NCBI GenBank assembly: GCA_026193125.1
Contig: JAPHSC010000239.1
Location: forward strand, 1 to 7,648
Reading direction: 5' to 3'
From: Gammaproteobacteria bacterium
GTDB lineage: Bacteria; Pseudomonadota; Gammaproteobacteria; Steroidobacterales; BM003
Length of the DNA: 7,648 nt
Shown: in pieces, positions 1-5,882 of the stretch
Position numbering within the stretch: position 1 is the stretch's first letter
Layout: each line of letters opens with the position of its first letter
Made by a program: the position numbers and the translations under genes
Notes under the pieces: generated by a model
Databases searched by the model: none
Seen by the model: only the letters and a program-made list of their open reading frames with translations
What the model was told of the DNA's origin: nothing

Positions 1-23
1 CTTTTTTCCTGGAGCCCTGGCAT

Positions 24-989
24 ATGAAGCCCCGAGCCGTTCCCCAGTGGTCAGACTTCTGGCAGCAAGGGTTTGTTACTACCTTTGGCCCCGGTATGCC
101 GGACAACTACCAGGGCGTGATTGCCGATTTCTGGGATTCACAATTTGAGCACCTGGAGGATGGCGCGCGCATACTCGACATCGCCACCGGCAATGGCGCG
201 GTGGCCATTCTGGCGGCCAAGACTGCCCGGAAACAGGACAAGACATTTGCTATTACCGGCTGCGACCTCGCCACCATCAACCCCCAGGTCACCGCCAGCG
301 AGGAGGTTCAAGCCCTGCGCGCGGGGCTACGTTTTCGCAGCAATACCGCCTGCGAAAAGCTGCCTTTCGACAAAGGGGCTTTTGAATTTGTCAGTTCCCA
401 GTTCGGCCTGGAGTACTGCAAGATTCCGCAAGTACTGGGTGAAATCCGACGGGTGCTGGTGCCCGGCGGGAAGTTCGTCGCCATTGCCCACCACGGCGAT
501 TCCAATCTGCTCAAGGCCGCGCACTCGGAAGTGCAGGTCTACCGGGCTTTGCTCAAGGATATGAACCTGTTTGGTCGTGTGCGCGCTTACTTCGGCGCCC
601 TTGGCAATCCCCTGAACCAGGAAGAATTGCGGATGGCTATCAACAAGGCCAAACCATTGTCCACGTCGGTGAATGAGGCCGTGGCCAGCATGAAAAAGCG
701 CTACCCGGATAGTGAGTGCGCCAGGCAAATGCTGGCCGCGATCAACAGTCTGGCGCAGGGCGCAGCGCGTGTGCAAAGCAAGCAAAGATTGCGCACCCTG
801 GCCATGGTTAGCGAGGACTTTGAAATGGCGGGTGAACGGCTTGAGGACATGGTCAAGGCCGGTCTGGACGGGGATGCCATTGACCGACTGCACGCCCTGG
901 CCAGGACCTCGGCCTTCAGCGATTTTTCCTGCCAGCCTTTCCTGGACGATGGCGGAAATCTGGCTGGCTGGCATATCGAACTGAGCTAG
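24..989 (+). CDS. Class I SAM-dependent methyltransferase
   Basis: The 321-residue product should transfer a methyl group from S-adenosylmethionine; the acceptor cannot be named. The N-terminal half is a Rossmann methyltransferase fold. Motif I is ILDIATGNGAVA at about residues 50-61 (the glycine-rich SAM loop), an acidic strand end GCD lies at 79-81, the motif around EKLPFDKGAFEFV at 111-123 matches the usual 'lpf-d-f-D' strand 4 region, and VLVPGGKFVAI at 144-154 is the typical post-III 'LkPGG' turn. This pattern is that of the UbiE/Methyltransf_11 superfamily. Residues from about 165 onward are largely helical and charged, and I do not recognise them; they may cap the substrate site. The ATG at 24 is preceded by GGAG at 11-14, a good ribosome binding site. 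The next gene is codirectional but has its own promoter, so a shared job is not implied. Fold assignment is firm, substrate unknown. Confidence 0.88.
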   Translation: MKPRAVPQWSDFWQQGFVTTFGPGMPDNYQGVIADFWDSQFEHLEDGARILDIATGNGAVAILAAKTARKQDKTFAITGCDLATINPQVTASEEVQALRAGLRFRSNTACEKLPFDKGAFEFVSSQFGLEYCKIPQVLGEIRRVLVPGGKFVAIAHHGDSNLLKAAHSEVQVYRALLKDMNLFGRVRAYFGALGNPLNQEELRMAINKAKPLSTSVNEAVASMKKRYPDSECARQMLAAINSLAQGAARVQSKQRLRTLAMVSEDFEMAGERLEDMVKAGLDGDAIDRLHALARTSAFSDFSCQPFLDDGGNLAGWHIELS

Positions 990-1014
990 GCGCAGCTCAC
1001 CCAATACCCGAAAA

Positions 1015-1075
1015 TCAAGTAGTTGACTTGAATCTATACTTAACTGATACTTGAGCACTCAATTACCTATCAAGA
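1015..1075. promoter_or_regulatory. Cluster of ACTTGA/TCAAGT half-sites, candidate MarR operator
   Basis: The six-base word ACTTGA or its complement recurs: TCAAGT at 1015-1020, ACTTGA at 1026-1031, ACTTAA (one change) at 1038-1043, ACTTGA at 1049-1054 and TCAAGA at 1070-1075. The first two form a 17-base dyad (arms of 6, spacer of 5) that covers the -35 box. The three direct copies are 12 and 11 bases apart, roughly one helical turn. TTGAGCACTCAA at 1051-1062 is a further short dyad just downstream of the -10 box. MarR-family proteins are known to bind palindromes overlapping their own promoters, so this is a sensible autoregulatory operator. That the MarR protein next door binds it is inference. 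Confidence 0.5.
1023..1051 (+). promoter_or_regulatory. Probable sigma-70 promoter for the marR-MATE operon
   Basis: TTGACT at 1023-1028 (five of six matches to the -35 consensus) is followed after 17 bases by GATACT at 1046-1051 (four of six to the -10 consensus). Transcription would start near 1058, about 25 bases before the MarR start codon. The block is very AT-rich compared with the genes around it, as expected for a promoter. TATACT at 1035-1040 is an alternative -10 box but has no good -35 at the right distance. Confidence 0.6.
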
Positions 1076-1082
1076 TAATAAT

Positions 1083-1505
1083 ATGCGCTCGTTAACCGAC
1101 ACGATGAAGCTTGTCATAGAGCTGTCATCACTTCACACCCATATTCTGAAACGTATTGAGCAGCAGTTGAGCATTCACGGAATCAGTTTCACCGAGTGGA
1201 TGGTGATGCACCGACTATATGCGGCGCCAAAAGCAACCATGCGACGAATCGACCTCGCAGAGAGCGTCGGATTGAGCGCCTCGGGCGTTACCCGACTGCT
1301 ACAGCCAATGGAAAAACTGCACCTGGTTGAAAAGGAGAGTAATCCACGTGATGCGCGGGTGAGCCTTGTCAGACTGTCAACAACAGGCAAGACCCTTTAC
1401 CAGGACGCATTTACAAGTTGCAGACAAAGTGCAGAATCCCTGGCGGAGCCATTGACAAAAAAACAGCTTGCCAGCTTCCTCGAACTGATCCGGACATTGC
1501 AGTAG
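1083..1505 (+). CDS. MarR-family winged-helix transcriptional regulator
   Basis: The 140-residue product has the size and layout of MarR-family dimeric repressors. Residues 1-50 form the N-terminal dimerisation helices with the usual helix-turn 'gis-tEWmvm-rLy' near 33-46. The winged helix-turn-helix spans about 52-103: RRIDLAESVGLSASGVTRLL (54-73) contains the helix-turn-helix with the recognition helix, and NPRDARVSLVRLSTTGKTL (87-105) is the beta wing, matching the family's D-x-R-D/R wing signature with Asn in the first position. The C-terminal helices (about 106-140) would complete the dimer interface. Such proteins repress exporter or stress genes until a small ligand, often an aromatic compound, releases them. 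No strong ribosome binding site precedes the ATG at 1083; an in-frame ATG at 1104 is possible but would clip helix 1. The MATE gene follows after 37 bases, so the two are probably cotranscribed. The gene's base composition is lower in GC than its neighbours. Confidence 0.9.
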   Translation: MRSLTDTMKLVIELSSLHTHILKRIEQQLSIHGISFTEWMVMHRLYAAPKATMRRIDLAESVGLSASGVTRLLQPMEKLHLVEKESNPRDARVSLVRLSTTGKTLYQDAFTSCRQSAESLAEPLTKKQLASFLELIRTLQ

Positions 1506-1531
1506 CCCCCCTCCAAGGGGTCGTCATAAAA

Positions 1532-1536
1532 AAGGA
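1532..1536 (+). promoter_or_regulatory. Ribosome binding site fixing a TTG start for the MATE gene
   Basis: AAGGA ends 6 bases before the TTG at 1543. The next in-frame ATG (residue 16, at 1588) has no such site, and starting there would remove the conserved 'LTdGsIprhii' N-terminal segment that precedes the first membrane helix in MATE proteins. TTG is therefore the better start. Confidence 0.7.
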
Positions 1537-1542
1537 ATACCC

Positions 1543-2916
1543 TTGCGCAAGCTGACTGATGGATCCATCCCGCGGCACATTATTGCCATGTCAATCCCCA
1601 CTGCAGTGGGTCTGCTGGTGCAGACGCTTTACCACCTGGTGGATTTGTATTTTGTGGCAGGACTGGGCGATGCCGCCCTGGCTGGTGTGAGTTCCGCAGG
1701 CATTGCCATGTTCATCATCATGGCCATGACGCAGGTCCTGGGGGTGGGTACCGTGGCCATGATCTCCCACGCTGCAGGGCGCGGGGACCAGGTCGAGGCC
1801 AACCTGGTGTTCAACCAGTCCATGGTGCTGTCCATCCTGGGCGCTGGGCTGACCCTGGCGCTGGGCTACGGACTGGGAGCACGGTATATGGGCATGATAG
1901 GCGCGGACGCCGCCACGGTGACCGCAGGGACCACCTACCTTTACTACTTCATTCCCTGCCTGGCGATCCAGTTCGCGTTCACTGCCATGGGCTCTGCCTT
2001 GCGTGGTACCGGCATCGTCAAGCCCACCATGGTGGTGCAACTGCTGACCGTGCTCATCAACATCTTACTGGCCCCGGTGCTGATCGCCGGCTGGGGTACC
2101 GGCGTCCCGCTTGGGGTGGCGGGTGCAGGCCTGGCCAGTTCGCTGGCCGCTGGCATGGGCTTCATCATCATGTGGTTCTACTTTCACAAGCTGGAAGAAT
2201 ACGTGAAGTTCAATCGCCATCAGTGGCGACCGATCATGACTATTTGGCGGCGCCTCGTAGGGATTGGCTTACCCGCCGGTGGTGAATTCGCCCTGATGTT
2301 CATATACATGATGGTGATCTACACGGTTATCCGTGATTTTGGTGCCGCTGCCCAGGCCGGCTTTGGCCTGGGCTCCCGAGTAATGCAGGCTATATTCCTG
2401 CCCGCGATGGCCATCGCCTTCTCGGCCCCGGCCATCGCGGGCCAGAATTTCGGTGCCGGAAAATCGGCGCGCGTAAGAGCAACCTTCACCTCGGCTATGC
2501 TCATGAGCAGTTGCATCATGTTTCTGCTCACCCTGCTATGCCAATTCAAGCCGGAGTGGTTCGTAGGCGCATTCACCGATGAAGCGGACGTGTTGCAGGT
2601 GGGTACCGACTTCCTGCGCATTATTTCCTGGAATCTCGTCGCCACAGGCATCATTTTCACCTGCTCGGGTATGTTCCAGGCCCTCGGCAACACCTGGCCT
2701 GCCCTGTGGAGCGGTGCCACGCGCCTGCTCACCTTTGCCGTACCGGTAATCTGGTTATCTACCCAGCCAGAGTTCAAGCTGGTGTACGTATGGTATATGT
2801 CCGTGATCACGGTCCCCCTGCAGGCACTGGTCAGTTACCTGTTCGTACGCCACGAGTTCCGCCGGCGACTGGACCCCGTCGTTGTGGAAACCACGGCGCA
2901 GCAAGCGGAATGCTGA
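1543..2916 (+). CDS. MATE-family multidrug/toxic compound efflux transporter
   Basis: The 457-residue inner-membrane protein has the usual MATE length and twelve hydrophobic segments, roughly at 15-39, 48-74, 93-112, 130-150, 161-182, 189-213, 237-261, 272-300, 314-334, 352-380, 387-405 and 411-435. MATE proteins export organic cations and other compounds in exchange for H+ or Na+. Family marks include the N-terminal LTDGSIPRHI, the Q-x-L-Y-x-L-V-D stretch in helix 1 placing Asp34 where the essential helix-1 aspartate of NorM and PfMATE lies, ALRGTG at 152-157 after helix 4, Glu248 in helix 7, and AGQNFGAG at 299-306 after helix 8. Helix 10 (about 352-380) shows no buried acid beyond Asp356 near its start. 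The start is TTG. A MarR gene lies 37 bases upstream and is the likely local regulator. A 5-bp GC hairpin (1508-1520) sits in that gap but is weak. The drug or metabolite exported cannot be told from sequence. Confidence 0.92.
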   Translation: MRKLTDGSIPRHIIAMSIPTAVGLLVQTLYHLVDLYFVAGLGDAALAGVSSAGIAMFIIMAMTQVLGVGTVAMISHAAGRGDQVEANLVFNQSMVLSILGAGLTLALGYGLGARYMGMIGADAATVTAGTTYLYYFIPCLAIQFAFTAMGSALRGTGIVKPTMVVQLLTVLINILLAPVLIAGWGTGVPLGVAGAGLASSLAAGMGFIIMWFYFHKLEEYVKFNRHQWRPIMTIWRRLVGIGLPAGGEFALMFIYMMVIYTVIRDFGAAAQAGFGLGSRVMQAIFLPAMAIAFSAPAIAGQNFGAGKSARVRATFTSAMLMSSCIMFLLTLLCQFKPEWFVGAFTDEADVLQVGTDFLRIISWNLVATGIIFTCSGMFQALGNTWPALWSGATRLLTFAVPVIWLSTQPEFKLVYVWYMSVITVPLQALVSYLFVRHEFRRRLDPVVVETTAQQAEC

Positions 2917-3076
2917 TCTCTGCCCCCCGGGACCTGGATACCGGCCCCTGGCCAACACTGCAAAAATAGACCGAATATATGCCGTTCCCGGCTATCCCCA
3001 ATGGGCCTCAGAGTCTTCAAGGGGTACACTCGGCGGCTGACCGCGACTCGGCGCAAACTCACGAGGACACTGACCC

Positions 3077-5233
3077 ATGCGTAAATTTCTATCCCTGCTC
3101 GCCGGCCTGGCCCTGGCGGCAACGCTGGCTGCCTGTAGCCAGTCGACAACTGAACAAACCGCAGCACCGGCATCGGAAACCAATATCCTGCTGGCTGAAT
3201 GGACCGGTCCCTATGGCGGCGTACCCGCCTTTGACAAGATGGACATTGCCGATTCCAAGGCGGCCATGGAAATCGCCATGGCCCGTAACCTGGCCGAGTT
3301 GGACGCCATCGCGAACCAGAGTGATGCAGCGACCTTCGAGAACACCATACTGGCGATGGAAAAGACCGGTGAGGACCTGAATAGGGTCTATCCCTACTGG
3401 GGCATCTGGAGCGCCAATATGTCGTCACCGGAGTTCCGTGTCATCCAGCAGGAAATGGCGCCCAAGCTGGCCGAGTTCCGTTCCAAGATCAGCCAGAACG
3501 ACAAGCTGTTCGCGCGGGTAAAAGCGGTGTACGAAGGTGAGCAGTTCAAGACCCTGCAACCTGAGCAGCAGCGTCTGGTGTGGCTGGTGTATGACGGTTT
3601 CGCAAGCAATGGCGCCACCCTGCAGGGAGAAGCCAGGGATCGCTATGCCGCCATCAACCAGCGCCTGGCAGAACTGCAAACGCAGTTCTCCAATAATGTC
3701 CTGGCTGATGAAGAGGCCTATGTCACCTATCTGGACAAAAACCAGCTCGGCGGCCTGCCCGAATCTATCAGGGCCGCCGCTGCGGCAGCCGCGACCGAGA
3801 GGAACAAGGCCGGCCTGTGGGCGATTACCAATACAAGATCTTCCATGGACCCCTTCCTCACCTACTCCGACGACCGGGGCTTGCGAGAGAGTGTCTGGCG
3901 TACCTATTACAGTCGCGGCAACAACGGCGACGCGAACGACAATAACGCGATAATCAGTGAAATTCTCAAGCTGCGTGATGAAAGGGTGGCCCTGCTGGGC
4001 TACGACAATTACGCACAATGGCAGTTGCAAAACCGCATGGCCAAGACGCCCGAGGCGGCGATGGCGCTGATGGAAGCGGTGTGGCCGGCAGCGATTGCGA
4101 GGGTGAAGGAAGAAGTCGCGGACATGCAGGCGATAGCCGATGCCGAACATGCAGGGACCACCATCGAGCCCTGGGACTATCGCCTGTATGCCGAGAAAGT
4201 CCGCAAGGCCAAATACGACCTGGACTCGAATGAGGTCAAGCAGTACCTGCAGTTAGGCAAACTGCGTGAGGCCATGTTCTTTGTGGCCGGGGAAATATTC
4301 AACTTCAACTTCACGCCTGTGCCCGAGGGCTCGGTGCCAGTCTTCCACCCTGATGTAAAGGTGTGGGAAGTTACCGACAAGGACAGCGGCGCGCACATCG
4401 GCCTGTGGTACCTGGACCCCTTCGCACGCACGGGCAAGCGCTCGGGCGCCTGGGCCACCAGCTACCGCAGCCATGAAGCTTTCAACGGCAAGAAAACAGT
4501 GCTGTCCTCCAATAACTCCAACTTCGTCAAGGGCGCCCCCGGCGAGGCAGTCCTGATCTCCTGGGATGACGCGGAAACCTACTTCCACGAGTTCGGTCAC
4601 GCCCTGCACTACCTGTCTTCCAGGGTGGCCTACCCGACCCTGAACGGCGGTGTGCGGGATTACACGGAGTTCCAGTCACAACTGCTGGAGCGCTGGCTGA
4701 CCACCGACAAGGTGATCAACCAGTTCCTGGTGCACTACCAGACCGGCGAACCCATGCCGGCCGAACTGGTAGCCAAGATCAAGAAGGCGGCAACCTTTAA
4801 CGAAGGCTTCAAGACCACCGAATACCTGGCGTCGGCCCTCATGGACATGAAGTTTCATACCACTGATCCGGCCAACCTCGACCCACAGGCCTTTGAGCGC
4901 GAGACCCTGGCAGCTTTGAATATGCCCAGTGAAGTGGTGATGCGTCATCGCTCAACGCAGTTTGGACACATCTTCTCCGGCGAGGGATATTCTGCGGGCT
5001 ATTACGGCTATATGTGGTCCGAGGTGCTGACCTCCGATGCCGCCGAGGCCTTTGCCGAGGCTCCCGGTGGGTTTTATGACCAGGACGTGGCGAAGAAACT
5101 GGTGGATAACCTGTTCGCGGTGCGTAATGCCGTGGATCCAGCCGTGGCCTACCGCAACTTCCGTGGCCGCGACGCGAAGATCAATGCGCTGTTGCGCGAC
5201 CGGGGCTTCCCGGTGCCTGCAAGCACCAAGTAA
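3077..5233 (+). CDS. M3-family zinc metallopeptidase (peptidyl-dipeptidase Dcp-like), predicted lipoprotein
   Basis: The 718-residue product is a thimet oligopeptidase/Dcp-type peptidase that cuts short peptides inside its deep channel. The zinc site is plain: HEFGHALH at 504-511 gives the ligands His504 and His508 and the catalytic Glu505, and DYTEFQSQLLERW at 528-540 supplies the third ligand, Glu531. GYYGYMWSEVLTSDAAEAF at 641-659 matches the conserved tyrosine-rich loop that contacts substrate and the oxyanion. The mostly helical N-terminal half (about 40-480) is the channel wall typical of M3 enzymes. The first 20 residues are a lipoprotein signal: Lys/Arg near the start, a Leu/Ala core, and a lipobox LAAC with Cys20 as the lipidation site. 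Ser at the next position is not the Asp retention signal, so the outer membrane is the expected place. This suggests scavenging or turnover of peptides in the periplasm, unlike cytosolic OpdA (PrlC). GAGGA at 3063-3067 is the ribosome binding site. No clear promoter is visible in the 160 bases upstream. Dipeptidase versus oligopeptidase specificity is not settled. Confidence 0.92.
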   Translation: MRKFLSLLAGLALAATLAACSQSTTEQTAAPASETNILLAEWTGPYGGVPAFDKMDIADSKAAMEIAMARNLAELDAIANQSDAATFENTILAMEKTGEDLNRVYPYWGIWSANMSSPEFRVIQQEMAPKLAEFRSKISQNDKLFARVKAVYEGEQFKTLQPEQQRLVWLVYDGFASNGATLQGEARDRYAAINQRLAELQTQFSNNVLADEEAYVTYLDKNQLGGLPESIRAAAAAAATERNKAGLWAITNTRSSMDPFLTYSDDRGLRESVWRTYYSRGNNGDANDNNAIISEILKLRDERVALLGYDNYAQWQLQNRMAKTPEAAMALMEAVWPAAIARVKEEVADMQAIADAEHAGTTIEPWDYRLYAEKVRKAKYDLDSNEVKQYLQLGKLREAMFFVAGEIFNFNFTPVPEGSVPVFHPDVKVWEVTDKDSGAHIGLWYLDPFARTGKRSGAWATSYRSHEAFNGKKTVLSSNNSNFVKGAPGEAVLISWDDAETYFHEFGHALHYLSSRVAYPTLNGGVRDYTEFQSQLLERWLTTDKVINQFLVHYQTGEPMPAELVAKIKKAATFNEGFKTTEYLASALMDMKFHTTDPANLDPQAFERETLAALNMPSEVVMRHRSTQFGHIFSGEGYSAGYYGYMWSEVLTSDAAEAFAEAPGGFYDQDVAKKLVDNLFAVRNAVDPAVAYRNFRGRDAKINALLRDRGFPVPASTK

Positions 5234-5248
5234 GCAAGCCTGGCAAAG

Positions 5249-5270
5249 ACGGTCCCTTGATTGGGACCGT
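5249..5270 (+). terminator. Hairpin after the M3 peptidase gene, possible terminator
   Basis: ACGGTCCC and GGGACCGT form a perfect 8-bp stem around a 6-base loop TTGATT, beginning 15 bases after the stop codon. The position and GC-rich stem suit a terminator or an mRNA 3' end stabiliser. There is no T-run after it on either strand, so a classical intrinsic terminator is not fully met. Confidence 0.45.
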
Positions 5271-5297
5271 AGCAACACGGGGCGAATCAACACGACA

Positions 5298-5374
5298 GGG
5301 GACAGCAACCATAACTATCCTGGTCTGTATTGCTCTCTGATTACCCCGCATGGGTAGTTATGGTTGCTGTCCCC
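5298..5374. repeat. 77-base palindromic element with 20-bp perfect inverted arms (REP/MITE-like)
   Basis: The left arm 5298-5317 begins GGGGACAGCAACC and is the exact reverse complement of the right arm 5355-5374, which ends GGTTGCTGTCCCC. In RNA the stem would grow to 23 bp (one U-G and two G-C pairs, using 5318-5320 and 5352-5354) with a 31-base loop. A nested small stem TACCC/GGGTA at 5342-5346 and 5352-5356 competes with its top. Palindromes ending in a GGGGACAG-like block, placed between convergent genes, are typical of REP-type repeats and small transposon derivatives mobilised by Y1 (RAYT/IS200-like) transposases. No transposase lies in this window, and repetition elsewhere in the genome cannot be seen here. 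It may also act as a two-way terminator for the peptidase and SEC-C genes. Confidence 0.75.
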
Positions 5375-5407
5375 ACCCCGTCCCCGTCCCCACCCCGTCC
5401 CCAACCC
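5369..5407. repeat. C-rich tandem array, G-quadruplex-prone on the minus strand
   Basis: The array reads as GTCCCCACCCC (5369-5379), GTCCCC (5380-5385), GTCCCCACCCC (5386-5396) and GTCCCCAACCC (5397-5407). Its first six bases are also the last six of the palindromic element, so it looks like a repeated copying of that end. On the minus strand it gives six GGGG tracts and one GGG tract separated by one or two bases, which fits the general G-quadruplex pattern very well. It begins 6 bases beyond the stop codon of the minus-strand SEC-C gene and would be transcribed as G-rich RNA in that gene's 3' region. Confidence 0.8.
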
Positions 5408-5413
5408 GGAATG

Positions 5414-5650
5414 CTAGTGGAAGTGCTGGTGTTCTTCTGACCAGACCTTGTCCGGCTTCGCCTGGGCGTCATCCGAGCGCACATAGGTCGTGATACCTGC
5501 GACCAGGCCCAGCCCCAGTATCGCAATCACCACCCACATCAGGAGCTTCTGCCCAAGCGTGTCCTGCCCGGCATGCTTGCCCAGGCAACAGGCCTTGTAT
5601 TTCTTGCCACTGCCACAGGGGCAGGGGTCGTTGCGTCCCACTTTTGTCAT
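5414..5650 (-). CDS. Small SEC-C zinc-motif membrane protein
   Basis: The 78-residue product has three parts. Residues 4-23 are a SEC-C motif, VGRNDPCPCGSGKKYKACCL, with the metal ligands Cys10, Cys12, Cys21 and Cys22. The same motif ends SecA, where it binds zinc and contacts SecB and ribosomes, and it also occurs in many small proteins of unknown role. Residues 35-57 are a single hydrophobic helix (LLMWVVIAILGLGLVAGITTYV). The remaining tail is polar and ends EEHQHFH, with three histidines in the last five residues. The ATG at 5650 is chosen because GAGGA sits 7 bases before it and because SEC-C proteins usually begin just ahead of 'GRNDPCPCGSG'; a longer reading from 5788 adds low-complexity sequence unlike any domain. 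The gene converges on the M3 peptidase and diverges from recQ, so it is likely a unit of its own. A cytoplasmic SEC-C head and periplasmic His tail is an inference. Function unknown. Confidence 0.85.
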   Translation of the reverse strand: MTKVGRNDPCPCGSGKKYKACCLGKHAGQDTLGQKLLMWVVIAILGLGLVAGITTYVRSDDAQAKPDKVWSEEHQHFH

Positions 5651-5657
5651 CGGCCGA

Positions 5658-5662
5658 TCCTC
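5658..5662 (-). promoter_or_regulatory. Ribosome binding site for the SEC-C gene
   Basis: On the minus strand GAGGA lies 7 bases upstream of the ATG at 5650. It decides the start in favour of the 78-residue form over the 124-residue reading from 5788. Confidence 0.7.
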
Positions 5663-5717
5663 ACGCTGGTCTCCGGGGAATGCGCTCACGCCTGGCCCCG
5701 GCTCGCTTACGTTTTCG

Positions 5718-5723
5718 AGTATA
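5718..5723 (-). promoter_or_regulatory. Possible -10 box upstream of the SEC-C gene
   Basis: The minus strand reads TATACT here, five of six matches to the sigma-70 -10 consensus, about 68 bases before the SEC-C start codon. No convincing -35 box stands 16-18 bases further upstream, so this is tentative. The 232-base gap between the SEC-C gene and recQ must hold promoters for both; apart from this box and a TATCAT at 5846-5851 on the plus strand, also without a good -35, nothing else stands out. Confidence 0.3.
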
Positions 5724-5882
5724 CCCCCAACACCGCCGACCACGGACTGGTACTTACCACGATCCGGGTCAGTCTTGCCTGTTTCCACTCCACCACCGGT
5801 CAGGCACGCAAGCTGTCACTTTCGGCGAGCACCGGGCAGTTCCCGTATCATGCGATCTCTTGACCAGGAAAACCGGATTTTC

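Noticed and set aside
982..999. Small dyad TGAGCT/AGCTCA at the methyltransferase stop codon as a terminator
   Set aside because: Six base pairs with a six-base loop and no T-run; it also overlaps the stop codon. Too weak to call.
327..1058. 243-codon open frame on the minus strand opposite the methyltransferase gene
   Set aside because: It lies almost wholly antisense to a gene with intact motifs, has no recognisable domain, and its start region is the marR promoter. Long antisense frames are common in GC-rich DNA.
1508..1520. CCCCT-CCA-AGGGG hairpin between the marR and MATE genes as an attenuator
   Set aside because: Only five pairs with a three-base loop and followed by an A-run, not a T-run; it probably does not stop transcription, though it might modestly affect the mRNA.
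2917..3076. Promoter boxes before the peptidase gene (TATATG at 2976-2981, TACACT at 3025-3030)
   Set aside because: Neither has a -35 element at a suitable distance, so a call would be guesswork.
2835..3428. 197-codon minus-strand open frame across the MATE-peptidase gap
   Set aside because: The product is Arg-, Pro- and Ser-rich without any domain, and it overlaps both flanking genes, including the peptidase signal peptide.
3425..4150. 241-codon minus-strand open frame inside the peptidase gene
   Set aside because: It is fully contained antisense to the conserved M3 coding sequence and shows no family motif.
5298..5407. CRISPR-like repeat array
   Set aside because: The repeats are an inverted pair and a short direct tandem without spacers of uniform length, and no cas gene is nearby.
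5651..5788. N-terminal extension of the SEC-C protein to a start at 5788
   Set aside because: The added 46 residues are Gly/Pro/Val-rich and lack a domain, whereas the ATG at 5650 has a well-placed GAGGA and sits at the usual start of SEC-C proteins.
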